This document shows, in pieces, positions 15,935 through 23,639 of a stretch of 26,603 bases of DNA. Both the position numbers and the translations under genes were made by a program. Every line of letters begins with the position of its first letter. Position 1 is the stretch's first letter. The stretch is from Pseudomonadota bacterium (GTDB lineage Bacteria > Pseudomonadota > Gammaproteobacteria > Burkholderiales > Burkholderiaceae_D): positions 1 to 26,603 of the forward strand of contig JAEVZY010000174.1 of the NCBI GenBank assembly GCA_023392035.1. Reading direction: 5' to 3'. Below the pieces are notes generated by a model. It was not told where the DNA came from. It ran no database searches and worked only from the letters and a program-made list of their open reading frames with translations.

Positions 15935-17538
15935 GTTGTCTCCTTGTGGTCTTTTGGATGTTGCTGTTGCTGCTGTTGCTGCCGGCGCTCTTCGGCCATG
16001 CGCACCAGTTCCCGCTTGAGGATCTTGCCCGACAGCGTCATGGGCAACTGCTCAATGCGGACGATCTGGAACGGACGCTTGTAGGGCGCGAGGTTCTTGT
16101 CCAGGTGCGCCTTGAGCTCGGCCTGGCCATCCAGTTCGCGGCCATCGGTCTCGACGTAGGCGATGACTTGTTCATTGCCATCCTCCTCGCGCAAGCCAAC
16201 CACCGCCGCCCGGCGGATGCCGGGAAAGGTGCACAGCACATGCTCCACTTCACCCGGGTAGACGTTGAAGCCGGAGCGGATGATCAATTCCTTGAGCCGA
16301 CCCACGACGTGCAGCGCGCCATCCGGATCGAGGTAACCGATATCGCCGCTGGCATACCAGCCGCCCGGCTTCATGACGGCCGCGGTCGCTTCCGGGTTGC
16401 GGAAATAGCCCGGGGTCAGGCCGATGCCAGCGATCCAGATTTCGCCGCGCTCGCCAGCGGGCAAGTCGTGGCCGTCGGCGTTGACGATGCGCACCTGGCC
16501 GCCTTCCTGGGCATAGCCGGCCGACGTGTCGGGGCGCTTCTGGCCGCGCGGCACCAGGTGCACCGAGCCGGCATATTCGGACAGGCCATAGCCGTGATGC
16601 AGGGGCAGGCCGCCGCCAAAGCGCTCTTCCACGGCGCGCTTGAGTGACAGGTCCAGCGGCGCCGCGCCGGTGTACAAGTAACGCAGCTGCGGCGAATGCG
16701 GACGGGCGATGCCTTGTTCATCCAGCCAGGCAAGGAAGCGGGCGTACAGCGCGGGCGGACCGAGCAACTGCGTGAGCTGCCGATGGGCGAGCGCATCCAG
16801 CAAGTCGGCCGGGTCGAACTTGCTGCGCATGAGCAATTGCGCGCCGGCATAGGTGGCCGCGGCCAGCACCGTGCCCAGGCCGAAGATATGCGTCATGGGC
16901 AGCGCCGCATAGACGCGGTCGTCAGGGCCGAGGGCGCGCGAGCGGGTCGAGACACGGCCAAATTGCACCAGCCCCGCATGCGTCACCATCACCGCCTTGG
17001 GCTGCCCGGTGGTGCCAGAGGTGAAAATCAAGGCCGCCACCTGCTCGCGCAAGGGCGATTCCTGCGGCTCTCCGGCCAGCTTGAGGGTGCGCTGCAGGCC
17101 GGGCAAGGCCGAGTCCACCGCCTGCATGCGGCGTCCATGCGCCGCCGCCGCGCTTGAGATGCCGCTGGTGAAGAACACCACGGACGGCTGGGCGGTGCGC
17201 ACGAAGCCTTCCACTTCGCCTTCGGCCATGCGCGCATTCACGCCACAGGACCAGGCGCCGACACGGCTGCAGGCCAGGATGAGCGCCACATGCTGGGGAC
17301 AGTTCTCGGCCAGCACCATGACGCGGTCGCCGGGGGCGATCCCGAGGCTGCGCAATTCGTCTTCCAGCACCCGCACCATGCCATCCAGCGCCGCGAAGCT
17401 CAGGGTGGCATCGGGCGTGTGGATGAACGCGGCATCCGGCGTGGCCGCCAGGCGCAGGTCGAACAGCTCATGCAGCCGGCTGGCGTCTTTCAATTGGTCC
17501 TGCAGACGATCCTGCGCTTGCTCCTGCAGTATGTTCAT
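15931..17538 (-). CDS. AMP-forming acyl-CoA ligase/synthetase
   Basis: This 535-aa ANL-superfamily enzyme would activate a carboxylic acid to its acyl-CoA using ATP. Motifs in order are FTSGTTGQPKAVMVTHAG (phosphate-binding), HGYGLSEYAG, the ASGDIGYLDPDG motif, VGRLKELIIRSGFNVYPGEVE (hinge and core), and the catalytic lysine motif LPMTLSGKILKREL near the C-terminus. All key residues appear intact. After the family end comes a seven-glutamine run and a short charged tail (RRQQQQQQQHPKDHKETT), encoded by mixed CAG/CAA codons and not part of the domain. The start is 18 bases downstream of the Bug receptor stop. Lying between two Bug receptor genes, it suggests uptake linked to activation. The substrate cannot be told from the sequence. 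Confidence 0.92.
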   Translation of the reverse strand: MNILQEQAQDRLQDQLKDASRLHELFDLRLAATPDAAFIHTPDATLSFAALDGMVRVLEDELRSLGIAPGDRVMVLAENCPQHVALILACSRVGAWSCGVNARMAEGEVEGFVRTAQPSVVFFTSGISSAAAAHGRRMQAVDSALPGLQRTLKLAGEPQESPLREQVAALIFTSGTTGQPKAVMVTHAGLVQFGRVSTRSRALGPDDRVYAALPMTHIFGLGTVLAAATYAGAQLLMRSKFDPADLLDALAHRQLTQLLGPPALYARFLAWLDEQGIARPHSPQLRYLYTGAAPLDLSLKRAVEERFGGGLPLHHGYGLSEYAGSVHLVPRGQKRPDTSAGYAQEGGQVRIVNADGHDLPAGERGEIWIAGIGLTPGYFRNPEATAAVMKPGGWYASGDIGYLDPDGALHVVGRLKELIIRSGFNVYPGEVEHVLCTFPGIRRAAVVGLREEDGNEQVIAYVETDGRELDGQAELKAHLDKNLAPYKRPFQIVRIEQLPMTLSGKILKRELVRMAEERRQQQQQQQHPKDHKETT

Positions 17539-17556
17539 GCTCTGTTTCCCGCCGTC

Positions 17557-18525
17557 TCAATCAAACTTGATGTTCTTGGTCACCGTACCCCACAGCGCCA
17601 GTTCGCGCGCCTGGCGTTCGGCCAGGGTTTGCGGCGTGCCGGTCCATAGCTCGTAACCCGCTTCATGCAGTTTCTGCTTCAGTTCCTCCGATGCCAGGGC
17701 CGCGCGCGCGGCCTTGTTGTAGCGCTCGACCAGTTCGGCCGGCATTTTTGCCGGGCCGTACATGCCGTACCAGCCACCCACGTCATAGTCGGCAATGCCG
17801 GCCTCGCGCATGCTGGGTACATCGGGCAGCGAAGGGTTGCGGTTGCTGGACGTGACCGCCAGCGCGCGTACGCGGCCGGAGCTGATGTAGTTGCGCGCCG
17901 TGCTGGTGATGTCGAACATCATCGTGATCTGGCCGCCGATGACGTCGGTCATGGCCGGCGCGTTGCCCTTGTAAGGCACGTGGGTCAGCTTGACCCCGGT
18001 GCGCATGGCCAGCAACTCACCCGAGAGGTGGTTGGAAGCGCCCATGCCGGCCGAGCCGTAGGCGACCTTGCCGGGATTGGCGCGGGCGTAGGCGATCAGC
18101 TCTTTCACGTTCTTGAAGGGAGCGTCCTTGTTTGCCACCAGCACATTGGCATAGGTCAGGATCGGCGCCACCGGCGTCAGGTCCCGGGCCGGGTCCAGCG
18201 GCATGGACTTCACCACGTGCGGGGTGATGGTCAGCGTCGGGCTGGCGCCAAAGTAGAGGATGGGCGCATCCGGCGCCGACTTGGCCACCACGTCGGCGCC
18301 GATTGCGCCAGCCACGCCGGGCCGGTTTTCCACGATCACCTGCTGGCCCAGTTCCTTGCCGAAGAAGGGCGCGAACTGGCGCGCGGTGGCATCCACCGGG
18401 CCGCCGGCGGCGTAGCCGACGATCAGGCGCAGCGGCTGGTTGCCCGATTGGGCAAATGCAGGCGCGATGGTGAGGGACAGCAGGCCGGCCAGCAGGGAAA
18501 GGCGCTGGCGGAAAGATTTGCTCAT
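17557..18525 (-). CDS. Bug/TctC-family tripartite tricarboxylate receptor (first copy)
   Basis: This 322-aa periplasmic binding protein has a signal peptide (MSKSFRQRLSLLAGLLSL, cleavage likely after APAFAQ). Its motifs are LIVGYAAGGPVDATARQ, ENRPGVAGAIGADVV, the GASNHLSGELLAM block, THVPYKGNAPAMTDVIGGQI and LPDVPSMREAG. It resembles the other receptor in this operon but is clearly distinct, so the two may bind different ligands. Start: AAGGAG lies seven bases before ATG 18525. An in-frame ATG 39 bases upstream has no such site and would precede the signal peptide with charged residues. It is separated from the acyl-CoA dehydrogenase stop by 93 bases, the widest gap in the operon. Confidence 0.92.
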   Translation of the reverse strand: MSKSFRQRLSLLAGLLSLTIAPAFAQSGNQPLRLIVGYAAGGPVDATARQFAPFFGKELGQQVIVENRPGVAGAIGADVVAKSAPDAPILYFGASPTLTITPHVVKSMPLDPARDLTPVAPILTYANVLVANKDAPFKNVKELIAYARANPGKVAYGSAGMGASNHLSGELLAMRTGVKLTHVPYKGNAPAMTDVIGGQITMMFDITSTARNYISSGRVRALAVTSSNRNPSLPDVPSMREAGIADYDVGGWYGMYGPAKMPAELVERYNKAARAALASEELKQKLHEAGYELWTGTPQTLAERQARELALWGTVTKNIKFD

Positions 18526-18618
18526 GGTCGGTCTCCTTGTGTCGTTATCCGTGTACTTTGCCAAATCGGCGGTGCCGATGCGGCAGCCCGGGTACTTCGG
18601 TATTGCCTTGCTGCTCTT

Positions 18619-19773
18619 TCAAACCTGCGCCTGGCGGACCAGGTTCTTCGCGATGACGAGTTGCTGGATCTGCGTCGTGCCCTCGTACAGGCGGAACAGG
18701 CGCACGTCGCGGTAAAAGCGCTCGATGCCATATTCAGCCAGGTAGCCCGCGCCGCCAAATATCTGGACCGCCCGGTCGGCAACCCGGCCGCACATTTCAG
18801 AGGCGAACATCTTGCAGCACGCCGCTTCCATGGAAACGTTCCTGCCTTCGTCGCGCTGGCGGGCGGCATCGAGCACCATGCACCTGGCGGCATAGATCTC
18901 GGCCTGGCTGTCGGCGAGCATGGCCTGCACCAGCTGGAATTCGGCGATCGGCTGGCCGAACTGCTTGCGCTCCATGGCGTAGCGCAGGGCATCGCGCTGC
19001 ATGCGCTCGGCCACGCCGACGCAGATGGCGGCAATGTGGATGCGGCCCTTGTCCAGCACCTTCATGGCGGTCTTGAAGCCCTGGCCTTCCTTGCCGCCGA
19101 TCAGCTGGCTGGCCGGCACGCGGCAATCCTCGAAAATCACGTCGGCGGTATGAGCGCCTTTCTGGCCCATTTTCCTGTCGATCTTGCCGATGCTGATTCC
19201 TGGCGTGTTGCGCTCGACAATGAAGGCCGAGATGCCGCCCGCGCCTTTGTCAGCCGGGTCGGTGCGTGCCATCAGGGTAAAGATGCCGGCATGGGGCGAA
19301 TTGGTGATGAAGCGCTTGGTGCCATTGACCACGTAATGCTCGCCATCGCGCAGCGCCGTGGTGCGCAAGGAGGCGGCATCGGACCCGGCTTCCGGCTCGG
19401 TCAGCGCGAAGGAAGCGATCAACTCGCCGGTGGCCAGCGCCGGCAGGTATTTTTCCTTCTGCTCTTGCGTGCCATCCATCAGGATGCCTTGCGATCCGAT
19501 GCCCACGGTGGTGCCGAACAGCGAGCGGAAGGCGGGCGAAGTCTGGCCCATCTCCAGCATCACCAGCACTTCTTCCTCCATGGTGAGACCCAGGCCGCCG
19601 TACTCTTCGGGGACGGTCAAGCCGAACAGCCCCATCTCTTTCATGCCGCGCACGATTTCGGGCGGGATTGCGTCGGTCTCGGCGACTTCGTTCTCGGCCG
19701 GCACCAGCCGCTCGCGCACGAAACGGCGCACCGAGTCGCGCAAGGCTTCGAATACTTCAGGGTCTCGGATCAT
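18619..19773 (-). CDS. Acyl-CoA dehydrogenase
   Basis: This 384-aa FAD enzyme performs the first oxidation of acyl-CoA beta-oxidation, introducing the alpha-beta double bond and passing electrons to ETF. The signature FALTEPEAGSDAASLRT, the FITNSPHAG flavin-contact region, RKQFGQPIAEFQ, QIFGGAGY and the C-terminal YEGTTQIQQL are present; the Glu of YEGT is the usual catalytic base position of short and medium-chain members. The length is normal and nothing is missing. AGGAG lies nine bases before the ATG. It follows the thiolase-like gene by 15 bases in the same operon. Confidence 0.94.
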   Translation of the reverse strand: MIRDPEVFEALRDSVRRFVRERLVPAENEVAETDAIPPEIVRGMKEMGLFGLTVPEEYGGLGLTMEEEVLVMLEMGQTSPAFRSLFGTTVGIGSQGILMDGTQEQKEKYLPALATGELIASFALTEPEAGSDAASLRTTALRDGEHYVVNGTKRFITNSPHAGIFTLMARTDPADKGAGGISAFIVERNTPGISIGKIDRKMGQKGAHTADVIFEDCRVPASQLIGGKEGQGFKTAMKVLDKGRIHIAAICVGVAERMQRDALRYAMERKQFGQPIAEFQLVQAMLADSQAEIYAARCMVLDAARQRDEGRNVSMEAACCKMFASEMCGRVADRAVQIFGGAGYLAEYGIERFYRDVRLFRLYEGTTQIQQLVIAKNLVRQAQV

Positions 19774-19788
19774 GAGGCCTGGCTCCTG

Positions 19789-20958
19789 TCAGAGTGCCTC
19801 GGCCGTGCCGAGGATGGCGGTGGACTGGCTGGACAAGGTGCCGCCATTGCCGTGGCAAAGCGCGGTGGTGGCCTGCACCTGGCGTTCGCCGCATTCGCCG
19901 CGCAACTGGCGGACCGCCTCGATGATGGTGAAGATGCCGTACATGCCGGGGTGGACGCAGGACAGGCCGCCGCCATTGGTATTGACCGGCAGCCGTCCGC
20001 CCGGTGCGATCGCGCCGTCGCGCACGAAGGCGCCGCCTTCGCCCTTGGCGCAAAAACCCAGGTCCTCCAGGAACAACAGCGTATTGATGGTGAAGGCGTC
20101 ATACAGCTGCACGACATCGATGTCGGCGGGCTTCATGCCTGCCATCCGGTAAGCCCCGGCGCCGGATTCGGTGGCGCAGGTGACGGTCAGGTCGTGCATG
20201 CTCGAAATCTGCCGGTTCCAGCAGGCGGTGGCATTGCCCAGCACATAGACCGGTTTCCCGGGCAAGTCGCGCCCGCGCTCGGCGCGCACCAGGACATAAG
20301 CGCCGCCACCGTCGGTGACCAGGCAGCAGTCGCGCACGCTCAGGGGATCGCTCACCATGCGTGCCGACAGCACCTCTTCAATGCTGAGCGGGTCGCGCGA
20401 AAAGGCTTCGGGATTGAGCCGTGCCCAGGCGCGCGCCGCCACCGCCACTTCGGCCAGGTCGCGCCGCGTGGTGCCATATTCATGCATGTGCCGGGACGCC
20501 GCCAGCGCATACGCGGACAGCGGCTGCAAGGGCTCGTACGGCGTTTCGTAGGGCTGGGGATCGAGGAAGCGGCGGCTGTTGACGATTTCCCGGCGGCCAA
20601 AGCTCGCGCTTCGCTGGGCGCTTCCGTAGCACACCAGCACTGCATTGCACTGCCCGGAGGCCAGCGCCAGCATGGCGGGCAGCAGATGCGCCACGAAGCT
20701 GGAGCCGCCGATCATCGTGCTGTCGATGAAGCTGGGACGGATGCCAAGGTGCTCGATCACGGGCATGGGCCACATGGTGGCGCTGGCACTGGCCGTGCAC
20801 AGGCCGTCGATGTCGCTCATCTTCAAGCCGGCATCGGCCACGGCGGCGCGCGCCGAGCGGGCCAGCAATTCCATGTCGGTGAAGCCGGGCGCTTCGCCCA
20901 GGCCAAAGGTGGCGACGCCGGCAATCACGGCGCTACCGCGCAAGTCGGCAAGTTTCAT
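19789..20958 (-). CDS. SCP2/Ltp2-type thiolase-like protein without the nucleophilic Cys
   Basis: This 389-aa thiolase-fold protein is of the lipid-transfer/SCP2 type. At the position of the thiolase nucleophilic cysteine it has Ser-Ser (IGGSSFVAHL, S86-S87), so ordinary thiolysis is unlikely. Other conserved blocks are present: QLYDAFTINTLLFLEDLGFC, GEGGAFV, NTNGGGLSCVHPG and ALCHGNGGTLS. Relatives paired with a DUF35 partner (Ltp2-ChsH2 in actinobacterial steroid side-chain degradation) are retro-aldol C-C lyases. The DUF35 gene immediately upstream overlaps this one by four bases, which strongly supports a two-protein complex. AAGGAG lies seven bases before ATG 20958. Automatic annotation would probably say acetyl-CoA acetyltransferase; I would treat it as a lyase candidate. 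Confidence 0.85.
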   Translation of the reverse strand: MKLADLRGSAVIAGVATFGLGEAPGFTDMELLARSARAAVADAGLKMSDIDGLCTASASATMWPMPVIEHLGIRPSFIDSTMIGGSSFVAHLLPAMLALASGQCNAVLVCYGSAQRSASFGRREIVNSRRFLDPQPYETPYEPLQPLSAYALAASRHMHEYGTTRRDLAEVAVAARAWARLNPEAFSRDPLSIEEVLSARMVSDPLSVRDCCLVTDGGGAYVLVRAERGRDLPGKPVYVLGNATACWNRQISSMHDLTVTCATESGAGAYRMAGMKPADIDVVQLYDAFTINTLLFLEDLGFCAKGEGGAFVRDGAIAPGGRLPVNTNGGGLSCVHPGMYGIFTIIEAVRQLRGECGERQVQATTALCHGNGGTLSSQSTAILGTAEAL

Positions 20959-21359
20959 CGCGCCTCTCCTTGCAGGGTATCGAAGAGTACGATGCCGCGG
21001 CCGTCCTGCACCTTCACGCGCGAACGCACGCGCATGCCGATCCTGACTTCGGCGGGCGGTATGTCGTCCACCCGCGCCATCATGCGCACCCCTTCATCGA
21101 GGTCGATCAGGGACACGTTGTAGTCGCCGCCTGCCTCGGACTTCCTGCGCATGGTGGTCACCGCATGGACCGTGCCGGTGCCGCGCGGCGGCACCAGCGA
21201 CAATTGCCTGCTGCCGCCGCAGTGCGGGCAGACCTCGCGCGGGAAGTAGATGTGCTGGCGGCATTCGCCGCAGTACTGGATGAGAAAGCGCCCCGCGTCC
21301 AGCTCGGCCTGGTGGCGCGCCTGCACGCCCATGTCCTTTTCTTGTGTGCTCTCGTTCAT
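20955..21359 (-). CDS. DUF35 OB-fold/zinc-ribbon acyl-CoA-binding protein
   Basis: This 134-aa protein has an N-terminal rubredoxin-like zinc ribbon (CGECRQHIYFPREVCPHCGG: four cysteines as CxxC-CxxC) and a C-terminal OB-fold (GTGTVHAVTTMRR, VSLIDLDEGVRMMARV, GMRVRSRVKV). DUF35 proteins form complexes with thiolase-like proteins and help bind the acyl-CoA. Its stop overlaps the start of the thiolase-like gene by four bases, so both are made together. It starts seven bases after the SDR stop. Confidence 0.92.
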   Translation of the reverse strand: MNESTQEKDMGVQARHQAELDAGRFLIQYCGECRQHIYFPREVCPHCGGSRQLSLVPPRGTGTVHAVTTMRRKSEAGGDYNVSLIDLDEGVRMMARVDDIPPAEVRIGMRVRSRVKVQDGRGIVLFDTLQGEAR

Positions 21360-21366
21360 GCCTGTC

Positions 21367-22287
21367 TCAAATCGGATCCCAGCTGAAAACGTCGCCCGAG
21401 CGGTCCAGCGGATAGAAGCTGGCGCGCATGGCCGGCATGGCGTGACTGGCCACCGACTCCGGCGTCCAGCCTTCGCTGCGGTGCACCGAGCGCACCGGCC
21501 GCGGCTGGCTGATCAGGAAAATCTCGTTGTTGCGTACGGCGAAGATCTGCCCGTTGACATAGGATGCCTCGTCGCTGGCGAGGAAGACCGTCACCGGCGC
21601 AATCTTGGCCGGCGTCATCTGCTTGATGCGATCCACGCGCGCGCGCTCTTCCGGCGTCTCGTTCGGGATGGAACCGATCATGCGGCTCCACGCGAACGGG
21701 GCGATGCAATTGGAGCGCACGTTGAATTTCTGCATGTCGAGCGCGATCGACTTCGACAGCGCCGTCACGCCGAGCTTGGCCGCCGAGTAATTGGCCTGGC
21801 CGAAATTGCCCACCAGCCCCGAGTTGGACGTCATGTGGATATAGCAGCCGGATTGCTGGTCCTTGAAATAAGGCGCTGCCGCCCGGCTGACGTGCCAGGA
21901 ACCGTAGAGATGGACCTTCAGCACCGCATCCCACTCTTCCTCGCTCATCTTGTGGAAGAAGCGGTCGCGCAGGATGCCGGCGTTGTTGACGACGATATCG
22001 ACGTGCTGGAAGCTGTCCAGGGCCGTTTCGATGATGCGGGCGGCGCCGGCGCGCTCGGATACGCTGTCGGTATTGGCGACGGCTTCGCCGCCGGCGGCGC
22101 GGATTTCCTTGACCACCGTCTGCGCCGGCCCGGCATCGCTGCCTTCTCCCGCCAGCGAAGCGCCAATATCGTTGACCACCACTCGCGCACCTGCCTGGGC
22201 CATGGCCAGCGCAATGTCGCGGCCGATGCCGCCCCCGGCGCCGGTCACGACGGCGACTTTTCCTTCCAGCATGCGTCTGTTCTCCAT
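21367..22287 (-). CDS. SDR dehydrogenase, 3-hydroxyacyl-CoA dehydrogenase-like
   Basis: This 306-aa short-chain dehydrogenase has the cofactor motif TGAGGGIGRDIALAMA, VVVNDIGAS, NNAGIL, the catalytic Ser in HMTSNSGLVGNFGQ and YSAAKLG as the intact YxxxK. The opening 'LEGKVAVVTGAGGGIGRxxA..MA..GARVVVNDIG' style is that of the (3R)-hydroxyacyl-CoA dehydrogenase domain of multifunctional enzyme 2. It is therefore the likely third step of the pathway in this operon. The first gene of the operon. Start 22287 (MENRRMLEGK) is chosen; ATG 22272 is also possible, with GGAG nine bases upstream. The ORF continues 35 codons further up without family sequence. Confidence 0.9.
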   Translation of the reverse strand: MENRRMLEGKVAVVTGAGGGIGRDIALAMAQAGARVVVNDIGASLAGEGSDAGPAQTVVKEIRAAGGEAVANTDSVSERAGAARIIETALDSFQHVDIVVNNAGILRDRFFHKMSEEEWDAVLKVHLYGSWHVSRAAAPYFKDQQSGCYIHMTSNSGLVGNFGQANYSAAKLGVTALSKSIALDMQKFNVRSNCIAPFAWSRMIGSIPNETPEERARVDRIKQMTPAKIAPVTVFLASDEASYVNGQIFAVRNNEIFLISQPRPVRSVHRSEGWTPESVASHAMPAMRASFYPLDRSGDVFSWDPI

Positions 22288-22387
22288 CCTGCTTTCTTGC
22301 CGTTTTGGGACGCGGAGTGGCAAAACATCACATTGCCTGGAGCCATCCGCGAGTAAGCAGCCAGTGTGCGCCCGGGGAAGGAGACTA

Positions 22388-22419
22388 GCCAATCGCGGTT
22401 TGAGCCAATTTGGATTGGC
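22388..22419 (-). promoter_or_regulatory. GCCAAT repeat and palindrome, candidate operator
   Basis: GCCAATC (22388-22394) is repeated as GCCAATT (22404-22410), 16 bases apart. The second copy forms a perfect inverted repeat with ATTGGC (22414-22419; spacer TTGG). The cluster lies about 100 bases upstream of the first gene of the catabolic operon and 20 bases after the AraC-type regulator gene, so it is a candidate binding site for that regulator. No T-run follows, so it is not an obvious terminator. Confidence 0.4.
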
Positions 22420-22438
22420 AAAAACTACCAGGCCGGAA

Positions 22439-23482
22439 TCAGTGGTGGGCTTCGTTCTCCGGCCCCTGGAGCCGGGTCTGGCGATACACGCCGGGGGCCT
22501 GGCCGGTCCAGTCCTTGAATGCGCGGTGGAAAGTACTGGCTTCGGAAAAGCCGAGCCGGGCGGCGATCTCGAGCAGGGTCAGGTCCGCCTGGGCGAGGTA
22601 TTCGATGGCGACGTCGCGGCGCAGGTCATCCTTGATCTTCTGGTAGCCCAGTCCCTCGGCCTGCAGCCGCCGCCTCAGGGTTTGCGGGCTGAGCGACACG
22701 GCCTGCGCCACTTCTTCAAGCGAGGGCAGGCCGGCTGTCAGCTGGCGGCGCAACAGGCGCCGGATGCGCTCGACCAGGCTGGACTGGTCACGGTATTTCA
22801 CCAGCAGCTTGTCCGGCGCTTCGCGCAAGAAGCCTTCCATCGCCTGCGGCGTCTGCACGACGGGCAGGCGCAGCCAGCGCGCTTCCAGGTCCAGCCCCAT
22901 GTGAGGCGCATCGCGCATGAGGGGTGCGGCAAACATGCGCTCCACCTCGTTCCCCCAGGGGGTGGCGTCGCGGGGATATGTGACTTGCAACACCGGCACG
23001 CGCCTTCCCACCAGCCAGCACATCAGCCCATAGGCCAGGAAACAGAAAGTGCGCTCCGCATACGACAAGGCGGCATCGCGCGGCCGGTTGCTCACCATGC
23101 GTAGATGCGCCATCTCGCCTCGCACCCGCAGCCTGGGCGTGAAGTCCTCCAGCAGCAAGTGGTAGAACCGGAAACCCGACGCCAGGGCGTCGCCCAGGGT
23201 CGCGCTGTGGATGACCAGGCGGCAAGCCTGGTTGAAGCTGCCCGGCAGCAGCGGCGTGCGGGTCAATCCCCACAACTCATTGCGCAACTGCCGGCTGAGC
23301 AAGCGCAGCAGCTTGGCATATTGAACCGGGGTGACGCGCGACAGCGATGAGTCGAGCAGGCTGGGCGAGATGCCAACCCGCTGCAGGAGAGCATTGCAGT
23401 CCAGGCCGTGGCGCTGCGCACCGAGCAGCACTTGCTGGACCTGGCGGATCGAAACGGTGTGTTGGGGGGCGCCGGTCTGCAT
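22439..23482 (-). CDS. AraC-family transcriptional regulator (OruR type)
   Basis: This 347-aa DNA-binding protein has an N-terminal arabinose-binding-like ligand domain of the OruR/ArgR-type group (roughly residues 20-210). Its C-terminal AraC double helix-turn-helix spans roughly 245-335, with SLEEVAQAVSLSPQTLRRRL as the first helix-turn-helix and LLEIAARLGFSEASTFHRAF as the second, then the DWTGQAPGVYR end. It lies immediately upstream of the catabolic operon on the same strand, so it is the likely activator, with an acid or acyl-CoA as inducer. There is no ribosome-binding site before the ATG. A TATGAT hexamer (23563-23568, minus strand) is a possible -10 about 80 bases upstream, without a good -35. 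Confidence 0.9.
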   Translation of the reverse strand: MQTGAPQHTVSIRQVQQVLLGAQRHGLDCNALLQRVGISPSLLDSSLSRVTPVQYAKLLRLLSRQLRNELWGLTRTPLLPGSFNQACRLVIHSATLGDALASGFRFYHLLLEDFTPRLRVRGEMAHLRMVSNRPRDAALSYAERTFCFLAYGLMCWLVGRRVPVLQVTYPRDATPWGNEVERMFAAPLMRDAPHMGLDLEARWLRLPVVQTPQAMEGFLREAPDKLLVKYRDQSSLVERIRRLLRRQLTAGLPSLEEVAQAVSLSPQTLRRRLQAEGLGYQKIKDDLRRDVAIEYLAQADLTLLEIAARLGFSEASTFHRAFKDWTGQAPGVYRQTRLQGPENEAHH

Positions 23483-23584
23483 AGGGGAGGGGGACGAGGC
23501 ATTTACTGCGCGGCCGGCCTTGCGCTGGAGAGTGGCAGCAAGGCGACCGGGCAGGCGCGTACATCATATCCCAGAGCCAGTGAA

Positions 23585-23618
23585 CCATGGCGGCGCAGCG
23601 GGCACAGCGCCGCCGTGG
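23585..23618. other. GC-rich hairpin after the efflux lipoprotein gene
   Basis: CCATGGCGGCGC (23585-23596) pairs with GCGCCGCCGTGG (23607-23618) with one G-T pair and a 10-base loop. It starts 22 bases after the NodT-type gene stop. There is no T-run on either side, so it may protect the mRNA end or act with Rho; a classic terminator is not supported. Confidence 0.4.
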
Positions 23619-23639
23619 TCTACTTTACGCCTTGGCCAG

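Noticed and set aside
17665..21123. 1152-codon open frame on the plus strand
   Set aside because: It lies antisense to the Bug receptor, acyl-CoA dehydrogenase, thiolase-like and DUF35 genes, all with clear family motifs. Its translation is low in complexity and His/Gly/Ala-rich, typical of a GC-rich shadow frame.
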